Source: a virus
IMG/VR virus record: IMGVR_UViG_3300033146_001994
Span: 23,548-87,547 of that record
Strand: one strand, 5' to 3'
Length of the DNA: 64,000 nt
Position numbers and translations under genes: made by a program. Under the pieces are notes generated by a model. The model searched no databases, was not told the origin of the DNA, and worked only from the letters and a program-made list of their open reading frames with translations. Positions 29,192 through 43,300 of the stretch are shown here, piece after piece; within the stretch, counting starts at the first letter, position 1; every line of letters begins with the position of its first letter.

Positions 29192-31291
29192 ATGCCTTAT
29201 AATAATAGATATAATAATTCGTATTCACAACAACCCTTACCTATACAGCAATCTGCTGATAAAGGTGTGCCTATTATATTGGGGTACAAGCCATCAATTG
29301 ACCCTAAAGTACTACAAAGCAGTCTTGCAAGAGCAGATGCTAAATGGAATAGCGCTAAAAATTTACCTGCTACACTAATTACAGAATTGAACAAACATAA
29401 AATGTATGCTGCTGATAGAGAGCGTGTGGCTGAAAGTATAAACAAAGGTACAGACGATATTGTAGAATTAGTTAAAAATGAATATAATGGTGATTGGAGT
29501 AAAGCTTATGATGATATTAAAAACAAAGTGAATACTTTACAGTCAGGAATCACATTAGGTTCTAATAATTATGCAGAGTATAAACCTTATGAAATGATGT
29601 TGGCTAAAGAAAGAGCACAGGGTAATAAAATTTATGATGCTAGCGGTATAGGAGATATCAGAACTAAAGGAACCTTGAGTTTTGATAATAATAGATTAAA
29701 TACTAGAAAAGATATAGGAACAGAATTTTCAATTTACAATGATTCTAAAATTTTAGATAATATACATAGAAACATATCAACACCTCTTTCTAATACAGTT
29801 TCTTCAATATTATTAAAAAAGTACAACAAAAACGATATTTTAGGAATGTTACAAAGCGGTACTATTAAAGGTAAAAGTGCCGATGAAGTACGTAGTTATT
29901 ACAAAAGACTTGCAAATTCTAATCCACAAGTAATTATAGACCAAATGATGTCCACAGATGGTTGGAATGCTAAGATGAATAATGAATTGGGAGCTGGTTG
30001 GGAAACTGATGCCACTAGAATTGCAAGAGCACAAGACCTATTTGTAAACAATATTGCATCACAGGTAACAAAACAAGTACAGCTTAATTATAGTAGAGAC
30101 CCTAGTTTTACAAAAACTGTACCGCCATCTTCATCACAGCATGGATTATATGGAGATTCTACAACTGTAATAGCTAATACAGATGTAGCCCATTTTACTC
30201 CTGATGCTAAAAAAGATATAGATATATCTAAAGTTAGTAGTAAAACAGCAACAAGTCCAAGTGCAACGCCCTTACAAAAATATGCATTTCAACATAAGAA
30301 ATTTGTTTATAGTGCTGCTAGAAAGAAAAGACAGGATGTAATAGATAAATTAGGTATTAAAGATGAAATAAAAGCACAACTTAACACATACTTAAAATTA
30401 GCGGATAAAGGCATACTGCACTCCACTGCAAATATTTCAAATTTTAGTACTGCTTCCACTCCTGACCCAATATCTAATAATAATATAGATGGTAAATTAA
30501 GTGAAGCAGATATACAAATGCTCAAGAATGTAGGAATTAAAACTGTAGGGGATTTTGACAACTTGTATAATCTACATAAGAAAGTAGGAACTGCATTAGG
30601 ATACCGTATGATACCTCCAACCATCAATGATTTAGCCAATGATGAATTTCAAAACATGGATTTGCCTGTATCACATATCTCAATAACAAATATAAGTGGC
30701 AATGATGCAAAGACAAATATGTTTAGGTATTTACCTACTCTAAGTGAAATTATTAATAAAGAACGACCAGTTAATATGGCAAATGCTACTGAAACTACTG
30801 CATGGGGGGATGATGGAGCTATAATTACTCTTAACGCTCACAAGGATGCTAATTCATTTAAAGATTATATAATACCTATTAGAAGCTTGACAGAGGATGC
30901 TGCTAAAACACTATCTGCAAAATCAAAAAACCCTATGTATTGGATAGATAATAAGTATGGAGCAAAATTAACAAAAATAAAAACTACTTCTACAGGCAAT
31001 ACCCCTGATGAATTATATAATAATGCAATGCCCGCAGAAGAATTATTAGGGTTTAGCAATGTTAAAGGTAAAGTAATATATGATGCTAGTAGAAAGGAAT
31101 ATGCAATACTTATAAAAGATGCTGAAAATAAAATTAGTAAGATTCCTTCATTATCAAGGTTACAAGTTATAGATACTTTATTAAGTCTAAACAAAGTTGA
31201 TAATGCTAGTGCAAAAATAAACCTAAATATAATTAAAGAATTTCAATCTAACTCTTCTGAAATAAAAGAGCGTAAAAAAGATGTATACTAA
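29192..31291 (+). CDS. Virion cargo protein candidate, 699 aa
   Basis: Follows the previous gene after 16 bases and precedes the polymerase gene by 15. The N-terminus is Gln/Tyr/Asn-rich. Most of the protein is helical and Lys/Asn/Asp-rich with no recognised enzyme motif or membrane segment. The conserved order (muzzle, two cargo genes, giant polymerase) suggests that it is ejected with the polymerase or forms part of the ejection channel. Inferred. Confidence 0.5.
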   Translation: MPYNNRYNNSYSQQPLPIQQSADKGVPIILGYKPSIDPKVLQSSLARADAKWNSAKNLPATLITELNKHKMYAADRERVAESINKGTDDIVELVKNEYNGDWSKAYDDIKNKVNTLQSGITLGSNNYAEYKPYEMMLAKERAQGNKIYDASGIGDIRTKGTLSFDNNRLNTRKDIGTEFSIYNDSKILDNIHRNISTPLSNTVSSILLKKYNKNDILGMLQSGTIKGKSADEVRSYYKRLANSNPQVIIDQMMSTDGWNAKMNNELGAGWETDATRIARAQDLFVNNIASQVTKQVQLNYSRDPSFTKTVPPSSSQHGLYGDSTTVIANTDVAHFTPDAKKDIDISKVSSKTATSPSATPLQKYAFQHKKFVYSAARKKRQDVIDKLGIKDEIKAQLNTYLKLADKGILHSTANISNFSTASTPDPISNNNIDGKLSEADIQMLKNVGIKTVGDFDNLYNLHKKVGTALGYRMIPPTINDLANDEFQNMDLPVSHISITNISGNDAKTNMFRYLPTLSEIINKERPVNMANATETTAWGDDGAIITLNAHKDANSFKDYIIPIRSLTEDAAKTLSAKSKNPMYWIDNKYGAKLTKIKTTSTGNTPDELYNNAMPAEELLGFSNVKGKVIYDASRKEYAILIKDAENKISKIPSLSRLQVIDTLLSLNKVDNASAKINLNIIKEFQSNSSEIKERKKDVY

Positions 31292-31306
31292 TAAAACACA
31301 AAAAAG

Positions 31307-34300
31307 ATGCTAAATCCTGAAATAAATAAAACAAATATTGAAAGTACTGAAATTGATGGTAATAAAGTGACACCTATTATAAATAAAAATATAAAAGGTA
31401 CATCTACATCTACAAGAATTAATACTGCTTTAGATGATATTCCAGTAGTTGATATGGAAACAATTAGTTCTAATTTGAAAAAAGCAGAGCTTACAAAAAA
31501 TAAAGAGGATGAAATACCTCCTGAACAACAGGTTACTAATGCTCTAAGTGAGATGGAGGAAATAGATATAAACAGTATACCTAAGTATAAAACTAATATA
31601 GACAGTAGATTTAAAGATACATTTGATACTAAAGAATTTAAAATAGGTTCAGATGTATATGAGCTAATAGATGACTATGCTGACTATACTGACCAAGAAA
31701 ATGGAGATTTTAGTTATTCTCAAATATTGAATAAGTATGGTAGTTTCTACGAAGCTGATGCACAAACACAGGGAGGATTTACTAAAGTAATGAAAGGTAT
31801 TCCTAGAATTTTAACACGTGCTACACATGATGTTGTTGATATGGGATTACACACAGCAGGATTTGCTAGATGGATATTTAAAGATGGATTAGATAAAAAT
31901 AAATTTGTAGATGTAGTAGATAACTCATATACAAGAGCAGCAGATAATTTCTTTAAAGAATTAGATAATGCTGCATTAACTAAAATTTATAATAGGGCTG
32001 AATATAATACAGCTAATTTTGGAAGTTCTTTAATGTCAGCAGAATTTTGGGGTGAAGATGCTGCATCAGGAATAGGTTCATTCTTATCTTTCCTAGTTCC
32101 TGGAGCTGCTTTAAAAGTACTTAACATATCAAAAGGATTAGAACTATTAGGTATGGGAGCTAAACTTGCAGGTAAAATGGAAGTTGGTATAGGTGCAGGT
32201 ATTAATACTGTAATGGAATCTAGTGCAGAAGCAGCAGGGGTAGTTAATGATTTGAAAGCACAAGGTATTACAGATAGAAATGTTTTAAGTGTACAAGGAT
32301 TAAAGTCATTTGCAGATAACGTACTTATCACAGCTGCTCCAAATATGATAATGCAAGGATTAATGTTTGGTAAAAGTTCGCCTAATAAATTTAAAACTGC
32401 AAACGGGTTATGGAAAAATCCTAAACAGATTATATCTGAAATGTCTGTAGGAAATACTTTAAAAACAATTGGAGAACCTTTAATTTCAGAGGGTGCAGAA
32501 GAAATATTTCAATATGGCTCAGAACAAAATCGTTCAAATAAAGAAGATTTTGAAGAAAACTATTTTACTGGGATGTTAAATAGTATAAAGCGTACAGCAG
32601 TTGGACTAGGTGAAACTGAAGGACAAAAATCCCTATTTTTAGGTTCTTTACTAGGTGCTCTTGGAGGAGTACGTGGAGCTGTTAGAGATAAAAAAGCACG
32701 ACTTAGTACTGCTGAGGGTTTAAGAAAGTCACTTACAGAAATTAATAATTCTTTTATTGGATTAGAAAATCTTTATAAAACTAAAGTAGAGTATGATGAT
32801 GCTGGTAATCCTACAATAAAACTAGACTTAAAAGATGGATTGATTGTAGAGAAAGACCCTGAGAAAATATATAAAGAGTTACAACGTATTGGAGGATTAT
32901 ATGCAAGGTCTGTTGTAATAGAGGCATTACACATTAAAAATGCAGGTGAAGTAGATGCATCTGCCAAAATAGAGGAATTGCCTTTATCAATAGAACAAAA
33001 AGATTATATTAATTCTCTTTCTGAAAAAGCTGCAAAAGAAGCATATAGTGATGAAATGAATAATTCTATTTTAGAATGGATTATTCCACATTTAGCAGTT
33101 GAGGGAGGAGCAGAAGTAGCTAATAATAAATTAGATGAAGTTTTAAACAGTAGTAGTATTGTAGGAAAATATCTAAAAGAATCTAAATTAACAGACTTTT
33201 TTAAAGAGCAGATAAACTCACTGCAAGAAGAATATATAGATTTAGAAACACATCCTGAGAAATTAAAAGTAACTGCTAAAACAGACAAGCATATAAAATA
33301 TAAAAATGCTTTTATAGAGAGATTGAAGATAATGAAATTATCTGCACTTTTTAATACTAATTTACTTGATGCTAAAATTAAAGATAAAGAAGCTGAAATT
33401 GAAAAGCTATTAAAAGCTTCTGAAGATTTAAGCAAATCTGCTGAATTTGCATATGCTAAAAAGAGAGGCACTAGACGTAAAAAGTCAAATAATACGGCAA
33501 GAAATAGAGAATTAAAAGCTCAAATACAGCAAAAAAAAGAAGAGTTTAAAAATCTAACAGATAATAATTTACAGGATAATAAAGACATACAGAAAGAAAT
33601 TCAAGAACTAGAAAAAGAACAAAAGAAAGTTCAAGAACAAGAAACTCAAGAACAGTTAGAGCAAGAAAAAACACAGAGTAAGGTACATCCTGAATATGCA
33701 CTTGAGCATAAACGTCTTGCAAGTGAATTAAAAGCTCTATATGAAGAAAAAGAATATTTTCAAAAACAATCAGCAGGATTAACAAATAAAAATTCTAGAC
33801 AAGACTTGTTTGATAACTTTGTAGGAATTAAATATAAAAATAAATATAAACAGGCTAAGTATGAAGCTGAACAGAATTTAAAAAAAGAAAAACAGACTGC
33901 TGAAAGATATTCCATAATCACAGCAAATCAATATAATTCTAAACTAAGAAAATTACAATTAGACCTTAATTCTGTCAATGTAAATAAGATAAGTGAGACA
34001 TTAGATAAATATACTAAGGATATAAATGAAGATACTAAATTATCAGATGAGCATAAAAAGACTTTATTAGACACAATCTCAAAATTTAAGAGTGTTTTGG
34101 ATGAAGTCAATTCTACTAGAAATGTACAGGTAGAAGCTTTAAATATGATGTTAAATAACAACGTAGAGGGCTTACAACAATTATTAACAGATATATCAAA
34201 CGATAAAAATTTATCTACAAAAGAATACACAATACTGAATATTTATGTAAATAAATTATTAGATGATTTAATGATATATGGTGCTGTAAGAGTTGCAGCT

Positions 34301-37300
34301 AAATCAATAGCAAGAAGTACAATAGATAAAAACGGTAAAAAAGTAACAGTTATTACAGATGTAATAAATAATGATTTTGAAGAAGCTAATGAGAAAAATA
34401 AAAAGAAAATAGATTCTTACAATGCTACTGGCATTTTAGAAAAGGAGCCTACTAAAAAGTCTACTAAAGAGCCTACTAAGAAATCTGTCAGAAATGTTAC
34501 TAAAGATACTGCTAAAAATGTTCTACTTGCAATTTTACAGCATGGTACAGAACGTGAAAAAGTACTAGCTAAAAATCTTCTTAATGTATTAGATTTTAGT
34601 GCAATTAAATTTGAATATAGTAATGAATTGAATGCTCCTGGGAAGCATAATAAAGGAACAATAACAATAAATACTAAACTAAGTATTAATGCTACTACAT
34701 TACATGAATATTTACATGCACTTCTTTATCAAAAAGACTCAACTGAGTATTTTAATACTATAAAGGCTATTTTTGAATCTACTCTTAAATCATTTGAAGA
34801 AAATGCTGATGAAGCTTCAAAAGAGATGTATAAAAGAATGACAGAAGCTTTTAATAAAAACCATAATCTAAAAGACTTCCTTGACAGCTTAACTGATGAG
34901 GAAGTAGTACTTGCTGAGAAACTATATGGATTATTAAACGAAAGTGAATTTCATTCTACTATTACAACTGATGAGGATTTTCAAAGATATTTAGATAGCT
35001 TAGGAATTAAAGTAGATGGTATTTCTGTAGTAAAAAGAACTTTAAAAACATTCTTTAAAGAAATTTTAAAAATATTTAACAGCTTTACAGGCAAGATTTT
35101 AAAAAAAGATGACCCTCTTTATCAAAGCTTAGTTGCATTAGCAAACTTGCAGACAGTAGAAGATGTTTCTACCGTTGAAAATGAAAGTACTGAAAATGAA
35201 AGTACTAAAAATGCTACTGACGATATTACTGTAACAGAAGAACTTATTAAGAATGAACCTATTAGTCCTGAAAATCCTATTGAGCCTAAAAATCCTATTG
35301 AACCTATTGAACCTAATGATAATAATTTTCCTGATGCACCAAATCCTATACCTGATTTAGAAGTATCTCAAGTAGATAATATAGAAAATGAAAATGAAAA
35401 TACTAATGAACCTGATTTTAAACAGGATGATGTAGTAATTTATAAAGGAGAGGTTTATACTGTTGTAAGACTTACTAAAGCACGAGTTGTTATTGCAGAT
35501 GTTAATAATAATACTAAAGCTGTACATCCAAAATCACTTACATTAGAATCTTCCAATACTGTTATAGACGAATTTGAAGATACTCAAAAAACTGTAAAAA
35601 TAAATACAGAGAATGAGATAAAAGCAGAACAATATTCCGTCAAAGAAGTTGAATCTATTGATAATGAAACTACCACAAATGAAGAATTCCAAACAAAGGC
35701 TAATGCTGTAGCGCATAAAACTATTGAGGATGTTGGCAATGCAGATGGTACACATAGCTCTAAAGAAGTAACTAATACAGGACGTAATCTAATTGATGCT
35801 CACTTACAAAAAGGAGATAAAGTTACACTTGTCGCTGTTGATGATGATAGTATTGAAATGTATACTTTTGATGAAGCGGGTAATAGAAAAACTACTACTT
35901 GGGGAGAATTTAAAAAAACAGCCTCAAGTCAAGAAGATATTATAGATTACCAACCTATAGGAATTTACTCCAATGGTAAATTAATTGGATATATACATAC
36001 TTCTGATTGGGTTTTTAATAATGCAGAAACATTTGAAAATGGTGTAAAAGAGTCTGAAAAGTTACATAATATTAGAAAAGATATTTTAGTTAAAGAGGGG
36101 AATATAGAGGTAAAAGTAGAAAGTGTTACAGGTGGAGTACTGTCAATTGCAGAAGTAGCTAAAAATGGAATTTTTTATCCTGAGAAAGATACATTGGAAA
36201 ATAGAATATCTGAGGATACTCCTATTATAATAATGCATGCTAATGGTTCCATTTCATCTACACATAATATAAATACTACTGAACTTCTTGAAAATAATAC
36301 TAATCTTATTTATGGTCATCCATACATTGTAATTAAAGACTTAAACGGTTCATTACGTGCTGTTGCAATTAGGCATAATACATTAGATAATTTACTTGCT
36401 TTAAATCCTACACATACCATTAAAGCACTAGTTGCAGCTGCAATATTCTCAACTACAAAGGGCAATTTAGATTCAATAGAATTTGAACCTTTTAAAAATC
36501 TTGTAGCGAAAGGTATTGAATATGCTAAACAACTAAATATTGATATTACACCTGACAATGTAGCTAAATATTCTCTAACAGGTGAAAATGGGTCTACCTT
36601 ATCTTTAGTAAATTATATCTCACAATTTCTTTATCAACAATCAGACGGGGAATTTGAAAACGCTGTACAAGAACAATCAACTAAAAAGAATGGTAAACCT
36701 GCTTTTAAATTTAAGGTAGTTACCGTAAATAATATAAATACCTTACAGTTCAATTTCATATCTGAATTTCTTACAGCTAATGGAGATGATGGAGTGAGAT
36801 TTATAAATCTAATGAACTCTAAAGCAAACGTAATTTCAAACCAACGGAAAATATTAAATATATTAAATGGGTCATTTACAGATGCACTAAGTGCACAAAG
36901 AACTAATCTTAATGCAGAAGCACTTAGAAACAATAGAACTATTAAGGTAGTAAATGAATCCAATGGAGAAATAGAAACACTTGATTATAATACTTATGCT
37001 AGGAAAGCTACAACTACTATATTGGAAGCTTCTAAGGATAATGATGATAATTTATATCATTTCATTCAACCTACAGTTAGATTGGATTTAAGTTCTATTA
37101 AGGATAATTCTAAGCGTACACAGCTTACAGAAGAGGAAATATCATCAATTACACCTTCTGCTACCAACAACAATGTGGTAGAAGCTGATACAGGTGAGGG
37201 GCTTGATGATGAATTTGCATTTACACATAGAGACTTAAAGGAATTAAAAGAATCAACTGAAAATTTACTAGTACATGGTACTACACTTAAGTTGCAAACT

Positions 37301-40300
37301 AGAATTTTAAATGTCCTGAATACAGAAGTATATAATTATATATTGAAAGAGGGCAATATTTCTAATGGGTATAAGCTTAGTGGAGCTAAAATAGAAGCTT
37401 TTTTAGATTCTAAGATAGAAGAATTAAAACATAATGTAGAATTAACTAAAACTGAGCCTAATAAAAAAGCTAATAGGATAGGGAGATATTCTAAAACACA
37501 GTATAAAAGCTTAGATAAAATATTAAATTCCTCTGATACTATCAAATATAATATAAAAAGAGCCTTAAATACTACTTTAGGTATTACACACAGTGAGGAA
37601 CTTGAAGATTTAATTAATGATTCAAGAGGTAAACAACAAAATTGGGATATGGATTCTTTTCAAATTAATCCTAATATTGGAATATCAGCAGAAGTAAAAA
37701 TCTTTTTAAGTACCCTCACTACTGGGAAATTCTTAGGGTTTAATATGTCAAGAAGTATGAATGATTCATTTAAAATACTTAGGAATGTATTAAAAGATTT
37801 ACCTCCAAACAAAAAGGTAATGTTAAATGAACTAGCTAAATTTACAAAGGCTTATCCTGAGTTTAAAATACTAATTGAAAAATTAAATGATGCTTCTAAT
37901 CAACAAATTTCAAATAAATTTGTATCTCAAATGTGCGGACATGTTGCTAGTGGAGTATTTATATTTGAAAATACTGCGTATAGTAAGGATTCAAAGAAAA
38001 CAGAAACTGTTGTAACAGTAGAAAAATCAGACGCAAATGATATAACAAAAGTAATCTTAAATAAGTGGGCAAAAAACTTATTTGATTCTAAGTATGTAAA
38101 ATTAGAAAATGGAGAACATTACTTTACAGATAAAAAAGGAATAATAAAAGAACTTGAAAGTATAAAAGTTGTAAATATAGCAACACTTAAACCCGTACTA
38201 GATGCTTTAGGTATAAAACTATCTGATGAACTTTACAATGAAATTGAAACAGGTAAGTATTTTTATAAAGGTAAAAAAGTTACACTTACTGTAGTACGTA
38301 ATTTAGTAAAACTTACACTAACTTCTAGTAAAGATACTGCAAGTACTGCTGCAAGGAATGTCAGTCTAGAGACCTCAAATATATTTGGTCAGACTTTCCT
38401 AAAAGCTTTAGCAAAAGAGGATTCTAAATATAATGCTACTGAGACAGCAAATGCTCACATGGAGGGTACTAAAAAAGTATATTCTTATGGATTAAATTAT
38501 AGGCTAAAACAATTAGAAGCAAAACTGTTAGGCAAATTTGATAATTTCAGTTCTTATGCAAAGGGCACATTTACTTCTATATTTTCAAGAAATTCCGCAT
38601 GGCTAAAGAATGCTTACTATATAGATAAGGATGGTAATATCAAGCCTAGAGAAAATAGCTCATTTTTAGCTAACTTTGCTATTGGAACAGTTTCTTTACA
38701 AGCACATAAGAAAGCAAAAGCAAAAAACAAAGACAATGCAGATTTTAGAGCTATTGAAAGAAAAGAAAAAGAGATAACTGCATTAGGATTTATGCATGCT
38801 AGTAGAACAGATAATTCAGGAAATAATGATAGAATTATTTCTTTGTTGTACTTAACACCATCTAATAAAAAGAAATCACCAATTGTCACTGTACCTGCAT
38901 TTAAAGCTAATTTTAAACCTTTCAGTGCAGAAAACGATAACTATGAGTATACAGAAGAAACTATACAGAGAATGTTTGAACAACTGGTTGCTCCTGAACT
39001 TGATAGAATACGTTCTTTTGAACAACTGGAAGCTGTAAATAAATTAGACATAGCTACTAATTATAAGAATGGCTATAAGGCTTTTTACACAATACCTGCT
39101 TTAAACGCTTTATACATTAATGAAGATGGAAGTTTAAGAGCTGATTATAATTCAGATAATGTGAGAAGAAGAGCTAAAAAGTTAATGTTGAGTACATTAA
39201 GCAAATTAACTTCCGAAACAACAGACTATTGGGTAAAAGAGGGAATTGGTGTAACTACTGACAGATTTAATAGCCCACATATAAATAGTAAATTTCTAAG
39301 CAGTGAGCATGTTACTTTAGATAAAAGGACACCTAGAAAATTATTAGTCTCAATCGCATTAGATTTTAACTTACAATATTTAATAGGCAATGCCAATATG
39401 GCAATGACCCTTGCTGGAGATATTGCATCCTTTTATAAAGGAAAAGTTCCAATTCAAAACCTTTCTGCTGAGGATAAAAATGCAGCTATACAGGTAGCAT
39501 TTGAAAATTTAGGTAAGCGTCTAGCTAAAGATATTGCTCCTGGAACAGAATATACAGATAATACAGAAGATGGCTCAGAATCAAATATAACATATGCTGT
39601 AGCGGCTGATTTAAGATTAGATTCTAATGCCTTAGAAGAAATAAAAAAAGTATCTAATGAAAATAACTTTAAAGGAATAACTGCAACAGATGCACAAGAA
39701 TTTGTAACATTTACACATAGATTAAGTTTACTTGCTAGGGATGGTAGTATATCAGAAATACTGGCTGATAAAATTATAAATATTGTAAAAAGTGAAATAA
39801 AAAAAGGAAATCACTTTTACATGGATAATGTTAGAGCAATTTTGTCACCTAAAGAACTTAAAGAGTTCAATACAATAATATTTAAACCTACTAAATTGGA
39901 GTATACTGGAAATACTTTTAATAAAGTGGATGCAGATACAAATATTAAACAAGAACTATATGTTAAATCTTCTGATATTGTATTACAACAGGAAGAGCTT
40001 TATGGAAAACAATTAGATAAGGTTAGAATTGCAATGGAAAAAGCAGAGGTTGACAGACTGCCTTTTAGTACTGCTGCAAAAATTTCAGGACAGTCAAATG
40101 AGAAACATGTAAAGCTGTTTAATGAAACTGGTGATGTATTAGATGTTGAAACTATTACAGAAAATTTAAATAATGGAAAATTTGTAGTTTCACTTAGAGG
40201 ACTAAAAGAACAGCAAAAATTACCCTCTCACGGAGAAAACTCACACATAAATACAGTGACACAAACTTCTAAAAACTGGCTTACTGATGTTATTTCTTTA

Positions 40301-43300
40301 GATGACTTTGTAGATTTATCGGGGAATACTAAAACAGGAGATGAGTTACTTGCTGATTATAATGCAGAATTACAAAAAATCTATGACGCTTCGTTTGAAA
40401 ATTTAAAGACATTTTTAGGGGTAAAGATAGATGGTAAAGGACGTTTGGATTTAACAGAGTTAGATTATATTAATTTAAAAGCTTTACTAAAAAAATCAGC
40501 ACTACAGACTAGAAACGATATTAATACGGAACATTATATTGAATACAGTGATAGGGATTTAAGAAGCTTAAGTTTTGCTCCTGTAGATTTTGAATCTATA
40601 ATGAACTCATTAGTTAAGAGTGAATTACTTAGTAATAAAATGCCTGGAAGTTCTTTAGTAGTTGTTACAGAAGCAGGGTTGAGAAATATTGCAGAAAATG
40701 ATGATATATATAGCGGAAAATATGGTAACATAACTACTCCATTAGCTCTAAATAGAACTATACATACTAAAGATTATACTGGGGAATTAAAACACAATGA
40801 GTGTTTTGTACAATGGAAATTTAGAGATATTGATGGTAAACTATTAAATATTGAAGACTACTTGGATGAAGATGGTAATTTAGATGAAAAGAAATTTACT
40901 CCTGAAATGCTTACTATATTTTCAATGAGAATACCTAACCAAGGATTAAACTTTCAGAAGAGTTTAAAAATAGTAGGATTTTTACCGTATAACTCTGGAG
41001 ATAGGATAGTTACTTCTAAGGATTTAACAATTACAATGGGGCAGGATTTTGATATTGATAAATTATACTGCTATACATATAATTACTATATAAAAAGTGA
41101 TGGTACAATAGCAAGATTAAATGAAGAGGGTGTAAATAATCTAAATACATATGTAAAATCTTTAGGACTAAACTCAATTGCTGAATTAAAAGAAGCTATT
41201 ATTGGCAGACTTAAAAAATCTAAGATTGAAAATATTGATTTACAAGCTGAAATATCAAGAAACCAAAAAGCAGTTAATACACTTAATACTGAATTTGATA
41301 AAAGTTCTACTCCTAAGAATCTAAAAGAACTGATATATAATGTAATAGATGATTTAAAAAGCCTAAGAACAAAAGAAAAATTAACCTCTAGAGAAATAGA
41401 AGATTTAAAATATAACCTATACTTGATAGACAAGCTCTCTAATAGTACGCATATAGCACAAAATAATATAGTAGATATACACCATATGGTACATCAAAAT
41501 AAAAATGATATAGTACAAGCAAAATTATTTAAACAAGAGAATGCATTATTCTTAGAAAAAAATGGAGATGAAGAAACTGTTGTAAGTAAAATTATACAGA
41601 TTGAAGAGAAAAAAAATAGTACTAAAAATTTCATAGGATTTTCTGCTAAATATCAACTAGATAAGAAACAACAAGGAAGTTTTGCTCAAACTGCTGTAGG
41701 TATATTTGCAAATGATATTATATTAAATAGTTTAGGGCAACAGATTTTAAAAAAATCTGGCAGAGGACTTTCTATAGCACAACAAACAATAAATTGGGGT
41801 ACTAATGATAAGGGTATTATTGATTTAACAGGCAGTAAAAATAATTTTAAAAGTAAAGATGGAAAATATTACAGGTCAGATATACATTCAGCATGGCTTA
41901 CTATTGAAGTAGATGATGAAAACGCTCAAATTGCTGGACACTTAAATGTAAACAAAATAACAATTCCATTTATTAAAGCAATGAATCATATGGGCTATTC
42001 TACAATTACACCGTTAATTTTAGTACAGCCTATTATACAGGAATATGTAGATGCTTTAAATACTTTAAAACATTCTGATGAGTACGTAAGCAATGCAGAA
42101 GACATTGTTATTAAACAACTTCTTAAAAAATATAATTATAGCGAACAACAAATTCAATTTTATTTTACAAGTGAACTTTTAGACGATGGTGAAAATATCA
42201 GGAGTGCTGACAGATATACCAATAAATCTCTTACTGAAAAGCAGCTATTTAAAATGCTTGAAGCTGAGGATATACACAAATTTGATAACATTCAGGCAGC
42301 AATTCTTATTAAATTCTTAAAAACAGCAGAAATAGGAGCAACTATATCACGTGCCCAACAACTACTAAACATTGACAGTAAAGGATATGGAAAAGACTTT
42401 GCACATGCAATTGCTCTTGAAGAGAGTATAGCAAAGAGTGCAGAACATCCTCCTATAAAAGAATTTAGTAAGTTGTTTGAAAACAGTATTTTAAAAAACA
42501 GTCTTAAGGCATTAAGTTTAAATAATGCACTTTGGCAAGATAGTAATTTCTATCTAGGTGCTAATACAGAAGCAGTTATAAAGATTATAGCAGGTTTATC
42601 ATCAAAATCATTTGAAAGTGTAAGTAGTAAGGCAGAATTTTACAGAACTATGTATAAGCTTTTAAAGGCTTATATGATGACTTCAAAAAATACCTTATGG
42701 CGCAATGAAGATACAGATTTAACATCTGAACGTGAACGTATTTTAAAAGGTAAAAATTCAATTCAAGTAAGAACTAAACTCTTAAAAAGTTCTGATAATT
42801 TTAAGCTTAAATCAAATGCATTTTTAAATTCTCTAACTGTAGAAAGCTCTAAATATAATTTAGCTAAAGTGACACAGCTTATTACAAACATAGAAGATAG
42901 TACTTCTGATGAGATGATAAAAAGTTTTATCGATTTAGCTTTAATGGACGTAACAGTGGAGGGTGTTGAGGTTAAAGAATATGCAGAGGATTTAGTTAAA
43001 GCAGCTGTACTTAATGGAGAAATGTATGGTGCAATAGATTATTCAAAATCTATACCTGCAATATTATTACATTCTATTCCTTTTATGCAGGAACTTGTTG
43101 ATATAAGTGATTCATATAAAATGAATTTAAATGACTTTTTCAATGTGAAAAATGCGACATTGATAAGGGAAAAAGGCTTTAAAGCATTAGATATTAATAC
43201 TATTCCTCCAGTTGTTTTACAAATTTTTAGAAATTCTCCTGAATTAGTTTCGGGAAGAGTAAATAGAAACATATTACCTAAAAATCCAGGAACACATGTA

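Noticed and set aside
33004-33471. Long minus-strand open frame inside the polymerase gene (and many others like it)
   Set aside because: These are mirror frames of AT-rich, Lys/Glu-rich coding sequence, without leaders or family resemblance, and fully inside a recognised gene.
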